A stretch of 13,719 nt of DNA. Origin: Bacteroidales bacterium UBA5507 (GTDB lineage: Bacteria; Bacteroidota; Bacteroidia; Bacteroidales; Lentimicrobiaceae). Numbering within the stretch: the first letter of the stretch is position 1; each line of letters opens with the position of its first letter. This document shows positions 6,561 through 13,719 of this stretch, in pieces. The stretch lies in contig DIOT01000047.1 in assembly GCA_002426195.1 (NCBI GenBank), positions 374,837 to 388,555 on the forward strand, given 5' to 3'. Under the pieces are notes generated by a model. It saw only the letters and a list, made by a program, of their open reading frames with translations. It searched no databases and had not been told where the DNA came from. Made by a program: the position numbers and the translations under genes.

Positions 6561-7102
6561 AAAAATTACCGGCTGGCCTTGAAGGCTCAATCGAAATTTA
6601 TCGCTCTGAAAAGGTTGTTAGGGCCTTGGTCAATGGTAATCGCATGGATTATCTCGAATTGCCTTCTGTTTTGAGAGAACCTTTCCAAGCTGAATTAATC
6701 GGAGGTAAATCTGCAATGAACTGCCTAATGTACGATATGAAAATTATTGATCCCGATCTTCTGGAAGAAAAATTTGTCAGCTGCAGATATGGCGCTTTAG
6801 ATTCAACCCCCGATCTCACAGGCAGGAAAACTTGTCATGATTTTCCGTGCTGTGATTCACTAAAGGATTGCCCGGGTTTTGACATTGTTTGTAAAATCCC
6901 CCCAACCCCTGTAGGCAAATTATCACGCCAGGAATATATCGTAATGAGACTTGTTGCACAAGGAAAGCTTGACAAGGAAATCTCACTGGAGTTATCTATC
7001 GAAATCTCTACTGTCAAGACATACCTTGCACGTATCAGAGAAAAATTATGTGTAAACAACAGAATAGAAATTGCTTTTTGGGCAATGAATAAAGGAATTT
7101 AA
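6557..7102 (+). CDS. Cys-rich LuxR-type transcriptional regulator, phage-associated
   Basis: A 181-residue protein with two parts. The N-terminal part (about 1-115) has no receiver or autoinducer domain but holds seven cysteines at 56, 76, 93, 98, 99, 105 and 112. The pattern CRYGALDSTPDL...C....CC.....C......C is like the putative metal-binding region of LuxR-like proteins I recall from Bacteroidota prophages. The C-terminal domain (about 118-181) is a GerE/LuxR helix-turn-helix: LSRQEYIVMRLVAQGKLDKEISLELSIEISTVKTYLARIREKL. It is translationally coupled to the gene before it (ATGA overlap). Its likely role is control of the island's own genes, perhaps in response to metal or redox state, but this is inference. 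Confidence 0.75.
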   Translation: MKKLPAGLEGSIEIYRSEKVVRALVNGNRMDYLELPSVLREPFQAELIGGKSAMNCLMYDMKIIDPDLLEEKFVSCRYGALDSTPDLTGRKTCHDFPCCDSLKDCPGFDIVCKIPPTPVGKLSRQEYIVMRLVAQGKLDKEISLELSIEISTVKTYLARIREKLCVNNRIEIAFWAMNKGI

Positions 7103-7142
7103 AAACTACCCTCCCCAGGTACATCTAAATAATTAAACCAAT

Positions 7143-7409
7143 ATGCAAGACACCGAAGCAACCAAAAAAATTAAAGAGCTCTCAAATAAATTGAGTGAAC
7201 TCAAATGCCGTATTCGAAAAATTGAAGAAATAATTAAAAATGAGCAAAATGAAAAAGTTGATCCGGCTTTAAAGCTTTTCAGAACCAATTCATTAAGTCA
7301 TGCCAAATTACAGTTTTCATTCAAGAAAATTGAATTCAACCATTTGGTGGATTCTTACACTCCTGAGGAATTAAAAGATGTTCTAAACTCTATATTCTCT
7401 AAGCCATGA
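7143..7409 (+). CDS. Hypothetical small coiled-coil protein
   Basis: An 88-residue charged protein. Residues about 5-38 are a clear heptad coiled coil rich in Lys and Glu (IKELSNKLSELKCRIRKIEEII). The remainder has no motif I recognise. It begins 40 nt after the LuxR-type gene and overlaps the next gene by ATGA. Small coiled-coil proteins ahead of the primase gene are common in phage early regions, but the function here is unknown. Confidence 0.6.
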   Translation: MQDTEATKKIKELSNKLSELKCRIRKIEEIIKNEQNEKVDPALKLFRTNSLSHAKLQFSFKKIEFNHLVDSYTPEELKDVLNSIFSKP

Positions 7410-7597
7410 TGTATGTAGAACAAACCTCAGAAGGTTTCAATATCGTTGGACTTCCTCTTGAAGCTGTATCGGCTTTATGTATTTCTATAAATAATCAAAC
7501 AGCTAAATCAAATGATGAACAAGTTTCCAAAGAAGAGAAACTCATCTTGAGAAAATTAGCAAGACAATTGGAGGATGAAATAAAAATGCAATTGTGA
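7406..7597 (+). CDS. Hypothetical 63-aa protein
   Basis: A short acidic protein (MMYVEQTSEGFNIVGLPLEA...) predicted to be mostly helical, with a charged C-terminal helix SKEEKLILRKLARQLEDEIKMQL. Its start overlaps the preceding stop codon (ATGATG; either Met possible), and its own stop codon overlaps the next start. This chain of overlaps is the main evidence that it is a real gene. No function can be assigned. Confidence 0.5.
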   Translation: MMYVEQTSEGFNIVGLPLEAVSALCISINNQTAKSNDEQVSKEEKLILRKLARQLEDEIKMQL

Positions 7598-7776
7598 TGG
7601 AAAAACCTAAAGTTGGCAATCTTATTTGGATCAACAGAAAGACAAAACAAACAGTGTTTATCAAAAGTGGTTATTTCGCTTTATTGAACAGTATTAAGTC
7701 TAAACTCAAACAGGACCCAATTTATTCAGGTGGTGATTTTAAACTCACTTATCAAAATCTCAGCCCTAATCAGTAG
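7597..7776 (+). CDS. Hypothetical 59-aa protein
   Basis: A small basic protein beginning MEKPKVGNLIWINRKTKQ, with no recognised motif. The ATG at 7597 overlaps the last base of the preceding TGA (TGATG), a typical coupled start; a GTG one codon earlier is also possible. It is followed by 26 bp before the primase gene. Function unknown; the protein-like composition and tight packing support it as a gene. Confidence 0.5.
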   Translation: MEKPKVGNLIWINRKTKQTVFIKSGYFALLNSIKSKLKQDPIYSGGDFKLTYQNLSPNQ

Positions 7777-7780
7777 TTTT

Positions 7781-7788
7781 TACTTTTG
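7781..7788 (+). promoter_or_regulatory. Possible internal -7 element before the primase gene
   Basis: TACTTTTG matches TAnnTTTG exactly and equals the island's early promoter -7 box. It lies 14 nt upstream of the primase ATG, but no TTG is found at the -33 distance and the leader would be only a few nt, so this may be chance. Confidence 0.25.
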
Positions 7789-7802
7789 ACGTTCAATTAC
7801 AA

Positions 7803-10793
7803 ATGCGATACATAGACCAGGATAAACTATACCAGGCCACGGAGTCAGGTCTGACAATATTTGAACATTTTTTCCCTGGAATAGATCTTAGGAATCCCAA
7901 GAACTATTTCAAAATCAGAGACACTGAAAAAACAGCTTCAGCACATATATCATGGTATGATAATTTCTGGAGAATCACAGACTTTGGGAATCCTGATGTA
8001 ACAGGACTTAAAGGAATAGATTTTGTTATCTGGAAGGAAAGCCTAAGTTACTATGAGGCTTTATTGTATATTGAGGATGTAATCCTAAATCGAAAAATAA
8101 AGGCCGGCAACTTCTCCAGAGTAAAATTTACCCCTATATATAGTTGCCGAGAAATGCGTCCCGCTGATAAAAAGGGTAAATACAACTTCACTTTTAAGGA
8201 GAAACCATCAGCTAAAGATTTAAGCGCATTTGGTAGATATGTCACTGAAGAAGTCCTGGAACATTTTAACTGTAGGGTAGTCGAGAAATATGAGTACTGT
8301 GGTCCCTCAAAAAAAGAGGGAAAAGACATTGTACACATTTTTACAGCTACTGATGAATACCCAATATTCCTTTTCGATTTTGGCGTTTTCCAAAAGCTAT
8401 ATCGACCTCATGAATTGGAAAAGAAATATCGTTTCACTTATATTGGAGATCGTCCTAAAGACTTCATTTGTGGCCTTAAACAAATATTGAAAACAAAGCA
8501 TGAATTTGCCGATGAAGAATTAGAGCAAATTAACCTGCCGGAAAATAAACCCGATGCAAGAGTCAGAGATTTATTTAGATGCTCCGGAGAGAGCGATGCT
8601 CTCAACTTATACTCTCTTGGTTTTCATCCTTACTGGCTCAATTCAGAATCCGAAGACTTTAACTGGCAGCAATTCAAACAGGTGAATGATCTGTGTGAAA
8701 ATCATTACCAAATAATGGATCTCGATGCTACCGGCCAAAGAGAGGCTCTCCGTAATGCTTTGAAACATATTGATCAATATACAATTGAGCTTCCTGAATG
8801 GTTGTCCTGGAAAAAAGACTGGAGAGGTAATCAATGTAAAGACCTGAAGGATTTTATCAATTTGGCGGGTGATAATAAGGATGCAACTAGGTTTGAATTT
8901 CTTGTACTTAAGAACGCCGCATTAAGGGTAAAATTCTGGTTTAAAACTGTCGATGAAAAAACAAAAAAAGAGAACTATGCTCTCAATATGGAAGATTTCT
9001 ATTTCTTCATGAGGGCAAATGGTTTTTACATGATGGAAAGCTCCTATCATAAAGGGGTTTCTTATTGTTATGCAAAAATCGATGGTAAGGTTGTAGATCT
9101 TATCCATCCCGATCAGATTAAGAGGATTGTTAAACGCTTTACGAAGAATTGGGTAAAGGCAAAAAAGCTAATGGATGCTAAAGCTATCTTGAATAAGCTT
9201 AATGGTAGCAATCAAATATCCGAAGCCAATCTGGATACACTTCCTGAGATTAAACTAAGCTTTAAGAATTATAATAGAGGTACTGAGTATTTACACTTTA
9301 AAAATATCTCACTAAAAATTACTCAAAACTCAATAGAGACTGTAAAACACGTCGATGTTCCTAATTATATCCTTCGCGATCTTAACGTGAACAATAAGAG
9401 AATATCACACTTAATCGATAAAGAGTTCAGGTTAATCAAAAAGCCGGCTGTAGAAATAAATGCTACTAAGGAATACCAGGAATTATTATCTAAAATTGCA
9501 AAAGCAGGTAACGAAAATGAAAGAACTGCATTAATCGCTATTGAAGCCCAGTTCCCTGATACAGATAAATACAATGTTCTAATTAATGACGACTTTTATT
9601 TTATTAGTTTTCTTCGTGATATTTCTCGTCTTCATTGGCGAAAATCTGATGAGTTGGGCATCCCTCTTAGTGATTTGGAGAGGAAAGAAGAAAATCTGGC
9701 TTTTGCGAATCTTTGCTTCATTCTGGGCTATCATTGTGCTCAACATAAAGATAGCTCAAAAGCCTGGCTAACATTACTTCAGGACAACAAGATAAGTGAA
9801 CTTGGTATAGCTTCAGGTGGTTCCGGAAAGAGTCTGTTAAGTAAAGCTATCACCTATGTAAGAGTTTCGTTTTATAAACCGGGTCGAGCTTTAGCTGATA
9901 AGGATGTATTCAAATTCTTTTACGATGGAATGACTGAATTTCACGATTTCATTGAAATTGATGACATGTGGGAACATGCAGACTTTGGCTTCTTTTACAC
10001 ACAAATTACCGGCCCGAGGGAAGTAAATCCTAAAAACTATTCTTCTGTTACACTACCCTATGAGGATTCTGGTAAGATACTCATTTCATACAACTATGTT
10101 TTGCCTAATACCGATTCATCTACTGCCAGACGAATTTTGAATGCCACTGTAAGCGATTATTATCATGAAAAAACGAAATTCAATGACTACAAAGAAAGCC
10201 GGTCGCCTTTTACAAAATATGGCCGTCAACTTTATGACGATTTCACAACTGATGAATGGATAAAGTTTTACAATTTCATCGCATATTGCATTCAGCTGTA
10301 TCAACGCTTTTATCGGATAACGCCTCCAATGGCCAATCTTGAGAAGCGCCAATTACGAAAAACCATGGCCAGTGGTTTAGGAAAAGATGAAGAATTCTTT
10401 ACCTGGGCCAATTCTTACTTTATAGCCTTTCCTGGTGATAACAAACCACAAATATCACCTATTGATAACGGTTATTATAACACTTTCATAATCCGTGAAA
10501 ATGCTTTTGAAAATTTTAAGAGCCAATTAACTCATAAGCAAAAATTGGATTATCGTTCCGGCAAATTTAGAAACCATGTTCAGGCCTGGTGCGATTATTA
10601 CGGTTATGAATTAAATCCCGAAAAATTGTGCTCCGATAAAGACACTCGCCGTATTATCAAAAAAGTTAAGAATGCGCAGGATGACCTTTCATCTACCAAG
10701 GAGTGCTTTTACATTTCTGTTCCTTCAGACAAATTACCTGCAACTTCATCTGTAACCAATATATCCAATTATGAAAAAGACGCACCATTCTAG
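7803..10793 (+). CDS. TOPRIM primase / SF3-like helicase fusion of a mobile element
   Basis: A 996-residue replication protein. Residues about 20-100 follow the CHC2 zinc-finger pattern of DnaG (EKTASAHISWYDNFWRITDFGNPDV...GIDFVIWKESLSYYEAL), but the usual Cys/His ligands are absent. A TOPRIM domain follows, with Glu263 (SGESDAL) and Asp306/Asp308 (MDLDATG), the catalytic acids of DnaG-type primases. The C-terminal third is a P-loop helicase resembling superfamily 3 or phage P4-type: Walker A GGSGKS (Gly672-Ser677, Lys676), Walker B FIEIDDM (Asp720/Asp721), sensor region ILISYNYVLPNTD, and Arg776/Arg777 as a possible arginine finger. It would make primers and unwind DNA for autonomous replication of the island. 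The middle (about 450-640) has no motif I know. Its 3' end overlaps the next gene by 23 nt. Confidence 0.85.
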   Translation: MRYIDQDKLYQATESGLTIFEHFFPGIDLRNPKNYFKIRDTEKTASAHISWYDNFWRITDFGNPDVTGLKGIDFVIWKESLSYYEALLYIEDVILNRKIKAGNFSRVKFTPIYSCREMRPADKKGKYNFTFKEKPSAKDLSAFGRYVTEEVLEHFNCRVVEKYEYCGPSKKEGKDIVHIFTATDEYPIFLFDFGVFQKLYRPHELEKKYRFTYIGDRPKDFICGLKQILKTKHEFADEELEQINLPENKPDARVRDLFRCSGESDALNLYSLGFHPYWLNSESEDFNWQQFKQVNDLCENHYQIMDLDATGQREALRNALKHIDQYTIELPEWLSWKKDWRGNQCKDLKDFINLAGDNKDATRFEFLVLKNAALRVKFWFKTVDEKTKKENYALNMEDFYFFMRANGFYMMESSYHKGVSYCYAKIDGKVVDLIHPDQIKRIVKRFTKNWVKAKKLMDAKAILNKLNGSNQISEANLDTLPEIKLSFKNYNRGTEYLHFKNISLKITQNSIETVKHVDVPNYILRDLNVNNKRISHLIDKEFRLIKKPAVEINATKEYQELLSKIAKAGNENERTALIAIEAQFPDTDKYNVLINDDFYFISFLRDISRLHWRKSDELGIPLSDLERKEENLAFANLCFILGYHCAQHKDSSKAWLTLLQDNKISELGIASGGSGKSLLSKAITYVRVSFYKPGRALADKDVFKFFYDGMTEFHDFIEIDDMWEHADFGFFYTQITGPREVNPKNYSSVTLPYEDSGKILISYNYVLPNTDSSTARRILNATVSDYYHEKTKFNDYKESRSPFTKYGRQLYDDFTTDEWIKFYNFIAYCIQLYQRFYRITPPMANLEKRQLRKTMASGLGKDEEFFTWANSYFIAFPGDNKPQISPIDNGYYNTFIIRENAFENFKSQLTHKQKLDYRSGKFRNHVQAWCDYYGYELNPEKLCSDKDTRRIIKKVKNAQDDLSSTKECFYISVPSDKLPATSSVTNISNYEKDAPF

Positions 10794-11280
10794 TATTGAG
10801 CAAATCAGGGTAGATTCAGTAGTATCGAAAATATTCAATATTAAGGTTTCAGAACTGAAACAGTATAAACCTTACAGAAGTATTACTCAAATATCTGAAG
10901 CAAGAGGTGTATCCATGTTTTTACAACATACAATTTATGGAATTTCATTTCCCAAAATTGCCCGTCACTTTAATAAAAAGTCCCATGCCACACCAATTGC
11001 GGCTTGTAAGACAATCTCAAACCTCATAGAAACAGATCCTCAACTACGTGAGAAGGTAAACCTCTGCAGACAAGTGCTCAGTAACTATTGTGTCGATGTT
11101 TCAAAACAGAGATATAATCTTCATTACCTGATTGCTGCAGCAGGAATCAAAGTCCTGGGTTCAACCAAGACTATTTACATTCCTGCATCAACTTACAGTA
11201 CCTTAAATGGTATTCTTAATAATCGCATAAAGCGTCTGGTGCATAAACACAATTATAGAATACAACTTACTATTGAATAA
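10771..11280 (+). CDS. Stand-alone DnaA domain IV-like DNA-binding protein
   Basis: A 169-residue protein. Residues about 8-92 match the C-terminal DNA-binding domain of DnaA: SKIFNIKVSELK, then EARGVSMFLQHTIYGISFPKIARHFNKKSHATPIAACKTISNLIETDPQLREKV. The DnaA signature loop (DHSTVLHA in the chromosomal protein) is KSHATPIAA here, with His72 and Thr74 kept. The AAA+ ATPase domain of DnaA is absent. The remaining part (about 95-169) is not recognised. Such a protein could bind a DnaA-box-like origin and recruit the overlapping primase-helicase; the overlap of 23 nt implies coupled translation and a joint task. Alternatives are a regulator or a competitor of host DnaA. Confidence 0.8.
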   Translation: MKKTHHSSIEQIRVDSVVSKIFNIKVSELKQYKPYRSITQISEARGVSMFLQHTIYGISFPKIARHFNKKSHATPIAACKTISNLIETDPQLREKVNLCRQVLSNYCVDVSKQRYNLHYLIAAAGIKVLGSTKTIYIPASTYSTLNGILNNRIKRLVHKHNYRIQLTIE

Positions 11281-11328
11281 AATACAACCAAAAATTTCTG
11301 CTTCTCCCAGGTTCCATAAAATCAAACT

Positions 11329-11664
11329 ATGAGCTATAAAAACTACTGCCCAAATTGCGTTTACTCCGGTTGTTCCGCTGCCGAAATATCAGCTTCCACA
11401 GGTAAAATCTATGTTAAATGCCCTCGCTTAGAAATAAAGGTTGAAATCGATGGAACTGTGAAAAAGAGAAGTATGTTTTTTTACAAAGAACTTCCTACTG
11501 GAATGCGTGTAGCATCAATGGACGATTTAACTACATGTGGAGTTCTTTGTTTGGTCAAATCATTTTATACAGGAAGGTTTGAAACAAAAGTAATTACGGA
11601 AAGAACCAACATGGATGAATTACTATTATTTGTTCAGGCTGGACATTGCTTCGTTAAAATTTGA
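11329..11664 (+). CDS. Hypothetical protein with N-terminal cysteine cluster
   Basis: A 111-residue protein. Cysteines at 7, 10, 15 and 31 (CPNCVYSGC...KCP) suggest a small zinc-binding site at the N-terminus. Two more cysteines near residues 70 and 74 (TTCGVLC) might form another pair, and one lies near the C-terminus (GHCF). I do not recognise the family. It begins 48 nt after the DnaA-like gene, preceded by a CCCAGGT motif also found before the gene at 7143, and ends 5 nt before the next start. Its place in the replication cluster suggests a nucleic-acid or protein-binding accessory role, which is not shown by the sequence. Confidence 0.6.
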   Translation: MSYKNYCPNCVYSGCSAAEISASTGKIYVKCPRLEIKVEIDGTVKKRSMFFYKELPTGMRVASMDDLTTCGVLCLVKSFYTGRFETKVITERTNMDELLLFVQAGHCFVKI

Positions 11665-11669
11665 GAATT

Positions 11670-12107
11670 ATGGAACTATATCTACCTCCTAAGCCTAGAA
11701 AAAAATTTAAGATTAATTGGTCTGATAAAATGATTGAAATACTTAAAGCTAAGTTCGCTATAACATTCAATCGTGAGTTGGCCAAGGAGCTAAATATATC
11801 AATGCGCTCGCTTATCAGAAAGGCTCGAGAGCTGAAATTGGAAAAAGAACCAGGTTTTCTTGAGAAAAATAGAGAGACCATCACAAGAATGGCTGTAGCA
11901 AACAATCATAACAAATACACCGGTGTAAAAGGATGGTCCGTTCCAAATAGTGAAAATACCAGGTTTAAACCAGGCCAAACTTCACTTATGAAGACTGATC
12001 GAGAGCTGGTGTCCAGAGTACACAAAACCAGAAATGAAACTATTAAACGTGAGCGCATCCGGATGCGCCTGGGATTATCAAGACTAACCAATCTTAAACT
12101 TAAATAA
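11670..12107 (+). CDS. Basic HTH DNA-binding protein with phage-type RFKPG motif
   Basis: A 145-residue, strongly basic protein. Residues about 14-55 form a probable helix-turn-helix (WSDKMIEILKAKFAITFNRELAKELNISMRSLIRKARELKL), resembling the HTH of phage proteins that carry a following HNH nuclease. The pattern GWSVPNSENTRFKPGQTS is the short linker motif typical of such proteins, but no HNH residues follow: the C-terminus is a basic helical tail. It therefore looks like the DNA-binding part alone, or a derivative that lost its nuclease. The start is set at the ATG 11670, since the TTG at 11661 would overlap the preceding stop codon without support. Confidence 0.6.
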   Translation: MELYLPPKPRKKFKINWSDKMIEILKAKFAITFNRELAKELNISMRSLIRKARELKLEKEPGFLEKNRETITRMAVANNHNKYTGVKGWSVPNSENTRFKPGQTSLMKTDRELVSRVHKTRNETIKRERIRMRLGLSRLTNLKLK

Positions 12108-12116
12108 ATAGGAATG

Positions 12117-12374
12117 ATGGAAGAAAAACTATTAAAAAAACAATGGCGGGTCATGCTGATCAATAATCGGATCACTGTGGATCACCCTTCTGATCGTCTT
12201 AACATTTATGAGGCAAAACTGAAATTGCCCTTTGAAATGGGCTGGATTGAAACAAAGGAAAATGCTTTGAATTATTATGAAATCTGTGGCATTTTCAAAG
12301 TTTTTGGTTTAGAACCCCCATCTTATGAGGAATTATTAAAGGATAAAATACACGATAAACTAAAAATCAATTAA
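12117..12374 (+). CDS. Hypothetical 85-aa protein, last gene of the island operon
   Basis: A small protein (MEEKLLKKQWRVMLINNR...) of mixed charged and aromatic composition, with no motif I recognise. Its start follows the preceding stop codon by 9 nt; an ATG at 12114 is an equal choice. It is the last gene of the co-directional cluster, before a 277-bp gap with a terminator-like hairpin. Function unknown. Confidence 0.5.
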   Translation: MEEKLLKKQWRVMLINNRITVDHPSDRLNIYEAKLKLPFEMGWIETKENALNYYEICGIFKVFGLEPPSYEELLKDKIHDKLKIN

Positions 12375-12456
12375 TCACCGGCAAGGAGGCCCGAGATAAA
12401 TGCAGAACATGGACGAAAGTAGGTTAAGACACTTTCTTTTGACAATTGGGGAAGGC

Positions 12457-12484
12457 CTGTGCAGAAATGCACTGACTTTTTTTT
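12457..12484 (+). terminator. Rho-independent terminator with GAAA tetraloop
   Basis: A 5-bp stem GTGCA (12459-12463) and TGCAC (12468-12472) closed by a GAAA tetraloop and followed after four bases by eight T (12477-12484). It lies about 90 bp after the last island gene and is oriented to end the plus-strand operon. Confidence 0.6.
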
Positions 12485-12512
12485 AGAAACATTTTAAATA
12501 AGATACAAAGTA

Positions 12513-12542
12513 TTGACATTTGTCTTTCTTTTATTATATTTA
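12513..12542 (+). promoter_or_regulatory. Promoter of the lipoprotein pair
   Basis: TTGACA at 12513-12518, then TATATTTA at 12535-12542. It fits both the TTG/TAnnTTTG pattern (19-nt spacer) and a near-consensus -35/-10 pair with a 16-nt spacer. The leader would be about 100 nt and contains a palindrome (TCTTCGAAGA) and an 8-bp hairpin (12597-12604 with 12616-12623) just before the first lipoprotein gene. Confidence 0.5.
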
Positions 12543-12651
12543 GAAATTCTTCGAAGATAGGAGTTTGACCTCTTTCAGGGCAGCAATATTGAAGTGTTCT
12601 CATTCTCCTCTCAAAAATGAGAAGGCGTATAACATCTAATTCATTCATTAC

Positions 12652-13149
12652 ATGAAAAAACTTATCATTGCATTTTGTGCATTATTGGTGCTTCCCTTTC
12701 TTTCTTGCACCAAAACAGAAATGAGTCAGGAGGGTGTTAATGGTGCTAATTTTAAAGGCATCCTAAAAGAAAGGGGTAATGTCTTCGTGTTTGGCACTCG
12801 TTGTCATCCTTGTGGTGAACCAGGGTGCTATTGTGTTGGAGATAGAGGACTCTGTATAATAATTCGAATTGACAAAATTCTCAAAAGTGCAATCAAAAGT
12901 CATTCTTTTTTGCCAAATTCAGGAGCTGGTGAAATAACACTGTTATCTAATAATCAGTTAAAATTGTCTATGTTATATGACAATTCAAGCATTAATGAAG
13001 CTAATGAGCCCATCTTTTACATTACACAAGATATGGAGTTTCCAAATGCAGTTGTAGACGGAACATTAGTTGTGTTAGCCGGGGAATATACAATTGATTA
13101 CTCAACCAACCCACTTGGTGACATCATTGTTGATTACGTAATTAAGTAA
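12652..13149 (+). CDS. Lipoprotein with five-cysteine cluster
   Basis: A 165-residue protein with a lipoprotein signal peptide: basic MKK, hydrophobic core and LPFLSC lipobox with Cys19 as the predicted lipidation site. After a short linker comes a dense cysteine cluster with Cys51, 54, 59, 61 and 68 (C-HP-C-GEPG-C-Y-C-VGDRGL-C), then an all-beta-looking C-terminal region (about 70-165) ending in IIVDYVIK. The cluster could bind metal or form disulfides. I do not recognise the family. It sits 54 bp upstream of a second lipoprotein with a thioredoxin-type motif, probably in one operon, which could act on these cysteines. The ATG at 12652 is the only start that gives the signal peptide. Confidence 0.7.
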   Translation: MKKLIIAFCALLVLPFLSCTKTEMSQEGVNGANFKGILKERGNVFVFGTRCHPCGEPGCYCVGDRGLCIIIRIDKILKSAIKSHSFLPNSGAGEITLLSNNQLKLSMLYDNSSINEANEPIFYITQDMEFPNAVVDGTLVVLAGEYTIDYSTNPLGDIIVDYVIK

Positions 13150-13203
13150 TTTTTCAAGTTGGTAAATAAGCCACATTTAAATCTCATTTTAACTTCATCG
13201 TAT

Positions 13204-13686
13204 ATGAGAAGTATCATTCTTTTTTTATTGTTTGCAGGTTGTGGATCTGTGATGATTCTTCCAAGAAACAATAATGATGATTTATTCAATAAAAATGGTC
13301 ATCTGTTGACTTCTTCAAATAGCAACCAGTATTTCGTAGAAATTACTGCTTCCGAAATTCACAATTTGAAGTTTGATGAAATTTATCTTTTTGCTAACTG
13401 GTGCCCTCATTGTATTGTTTTCTTAAGTGAATTCCATCAAGACAACCTTCACAAGATACTGCTCGTGTCAACCAATTACGATATACCGTACTTAAATAAG
13501 CACTTCCCCGATATTGATACGTTTTATATTCTTTCAAATTCTAAATACGGCTCAGTTGAAAGTGATAAAATTATCTCCTTTACTACTGAACTATTGAATA
13601 CTAGCAATTACATAGTCGATGGGGTTCCCCAACGCTTCAAAAGGGTTGGCGATTCAATATATAGAGTAACTTTAGAACACCCTTGA
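13204..13686 (+). CDS. Thioredoxin-like lipoprotein with CPHC motif
   Basis: A 160-residue exported protein with a lipoprotein signal peptide (MRSIILFLLFAGC, Cys13 lipidated). The domain from about residue 45 on resembles a thioredoxin fold: beta strand IYLFANWCPHC with the redox pair Cys67/Cys70, and a later GVPQRFKRVGDSIYRV segment with Pro142 where the cis-proline of the fold is expected. The CPHC dipeptide is that of DsbA-type oxidants, but the protein is much shorter than DsbA and lacks its helical insert. It probably acts as an envelope thiol oxidoreductase. An upstream TTG at 13159 is open but would spoil the signal peptide. Its likely partner is the Cys-rich lipoprotein just before it. 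Confidence 0.75.
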   Translation: MRSIILFLLFAGCGSVMILPRNNNDDLFNKNGHLLTSSNSNQYFVEITASEIHNLKFDEIYLFANWCPHCIVFLSEFHQDNLHKILLVSTNYDIPYLNKHFPDIDTFYILSNSKYGSVESDKIISFTTELLNTSNYIVDGVPQRFKRVGDSIYRVTLEHP

Positions 13687-13719
13687 ATGGGTATATTGAG
13701 TATTTCGGTGAAACGGCGC

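Noticed and set aside
11661..11669. TTG start for the RFKPG protein
   Set aside because: It overlaps the previous stop codon and adds only three residues; the ATG at 11670 is sufficient.
12375..12400. Possible right attachment site resembling the tRNA-like word at 5673
   Set aside because: The match to the left word needs several gaps and mismatches, so it is not a credible direct repeat.
12424..12648. 74-codon minus-strand frame between the island and the lipoproteins
   Set aside because: It covers the terminator hairpin and the promoter, and its start would lie 3 bp from the divergent lipoprotein start, leaving no room for expression.

Overview
The window looks like chromosomal DNA of a Bacteroidota (Bacteroidetes) bacterium carrying a phage-like replication island. 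Support for the host group: a secreted protein with a type A C-terminal sorting domain of the type IX secretion system; several TAnnTTTG (-7) promoter elements with an upstream TTG, the pattern typical of this phylum; AT-rich DNA; few Shine-Dalgarno sequences. I cannot name the genus.

Left part (1 to about 5.66 kb, ordinary host genes): a 7/14-bp tandem repeat, a pirin-family metal-cupin protein, a small four-helix membrane protein, a possible 31-residue single-helix membrane protein on the minus strand, an OmpR-type response regulator with its histidine kinase, a 135-bp foldback element built from degenerate 11-bp repeats, and a secreted T9SS cargo protein ending at a strong 13-bp hairpin.

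Middle part (about 5.67 to 12.48 kb, phage-like island): a minus-strand CI-type repressor faces a long plus-strand cluster across a control region. There a 14-bp perfect palindrome sits between the -33 and -7 elements of the rightward promoter. The cluster encodes a small HTH protein, a Cys-rich LuxR-type regulator, three small unknown proteins, a 996-residue TOPRIM primase/SF3-like helicase, a stand-alone DnaA domain IV-like protein, a Cys-rich small protein, an HTH protein and an 85-residue unknown. Several genes overlap by 1 to 23 nt, which suggests one operon. It appears to end at a GAAA-tetraloop hairpin followed by eight T. There is no integrase, relaxase, terminase, capsid or lysis gene in the window, so this is either the early half of a larger prophage, a decayed prophage, or a small replication-only or satellite-type element.

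Right part (12.5 to 13.7 kb): a promoter drives two small lipoproteins, one with a tight five-cysteine cluster and one with a thioredoxin-like CPHC motif. They may be cargo of the element or host genes. The most unusual points are the primase-helicase with a CHC2-like N-terminus that seems to lack its zinc ligands, its coupling to an ATPase-less DnaA-like protein, and the 11-bp-repeat foldback.
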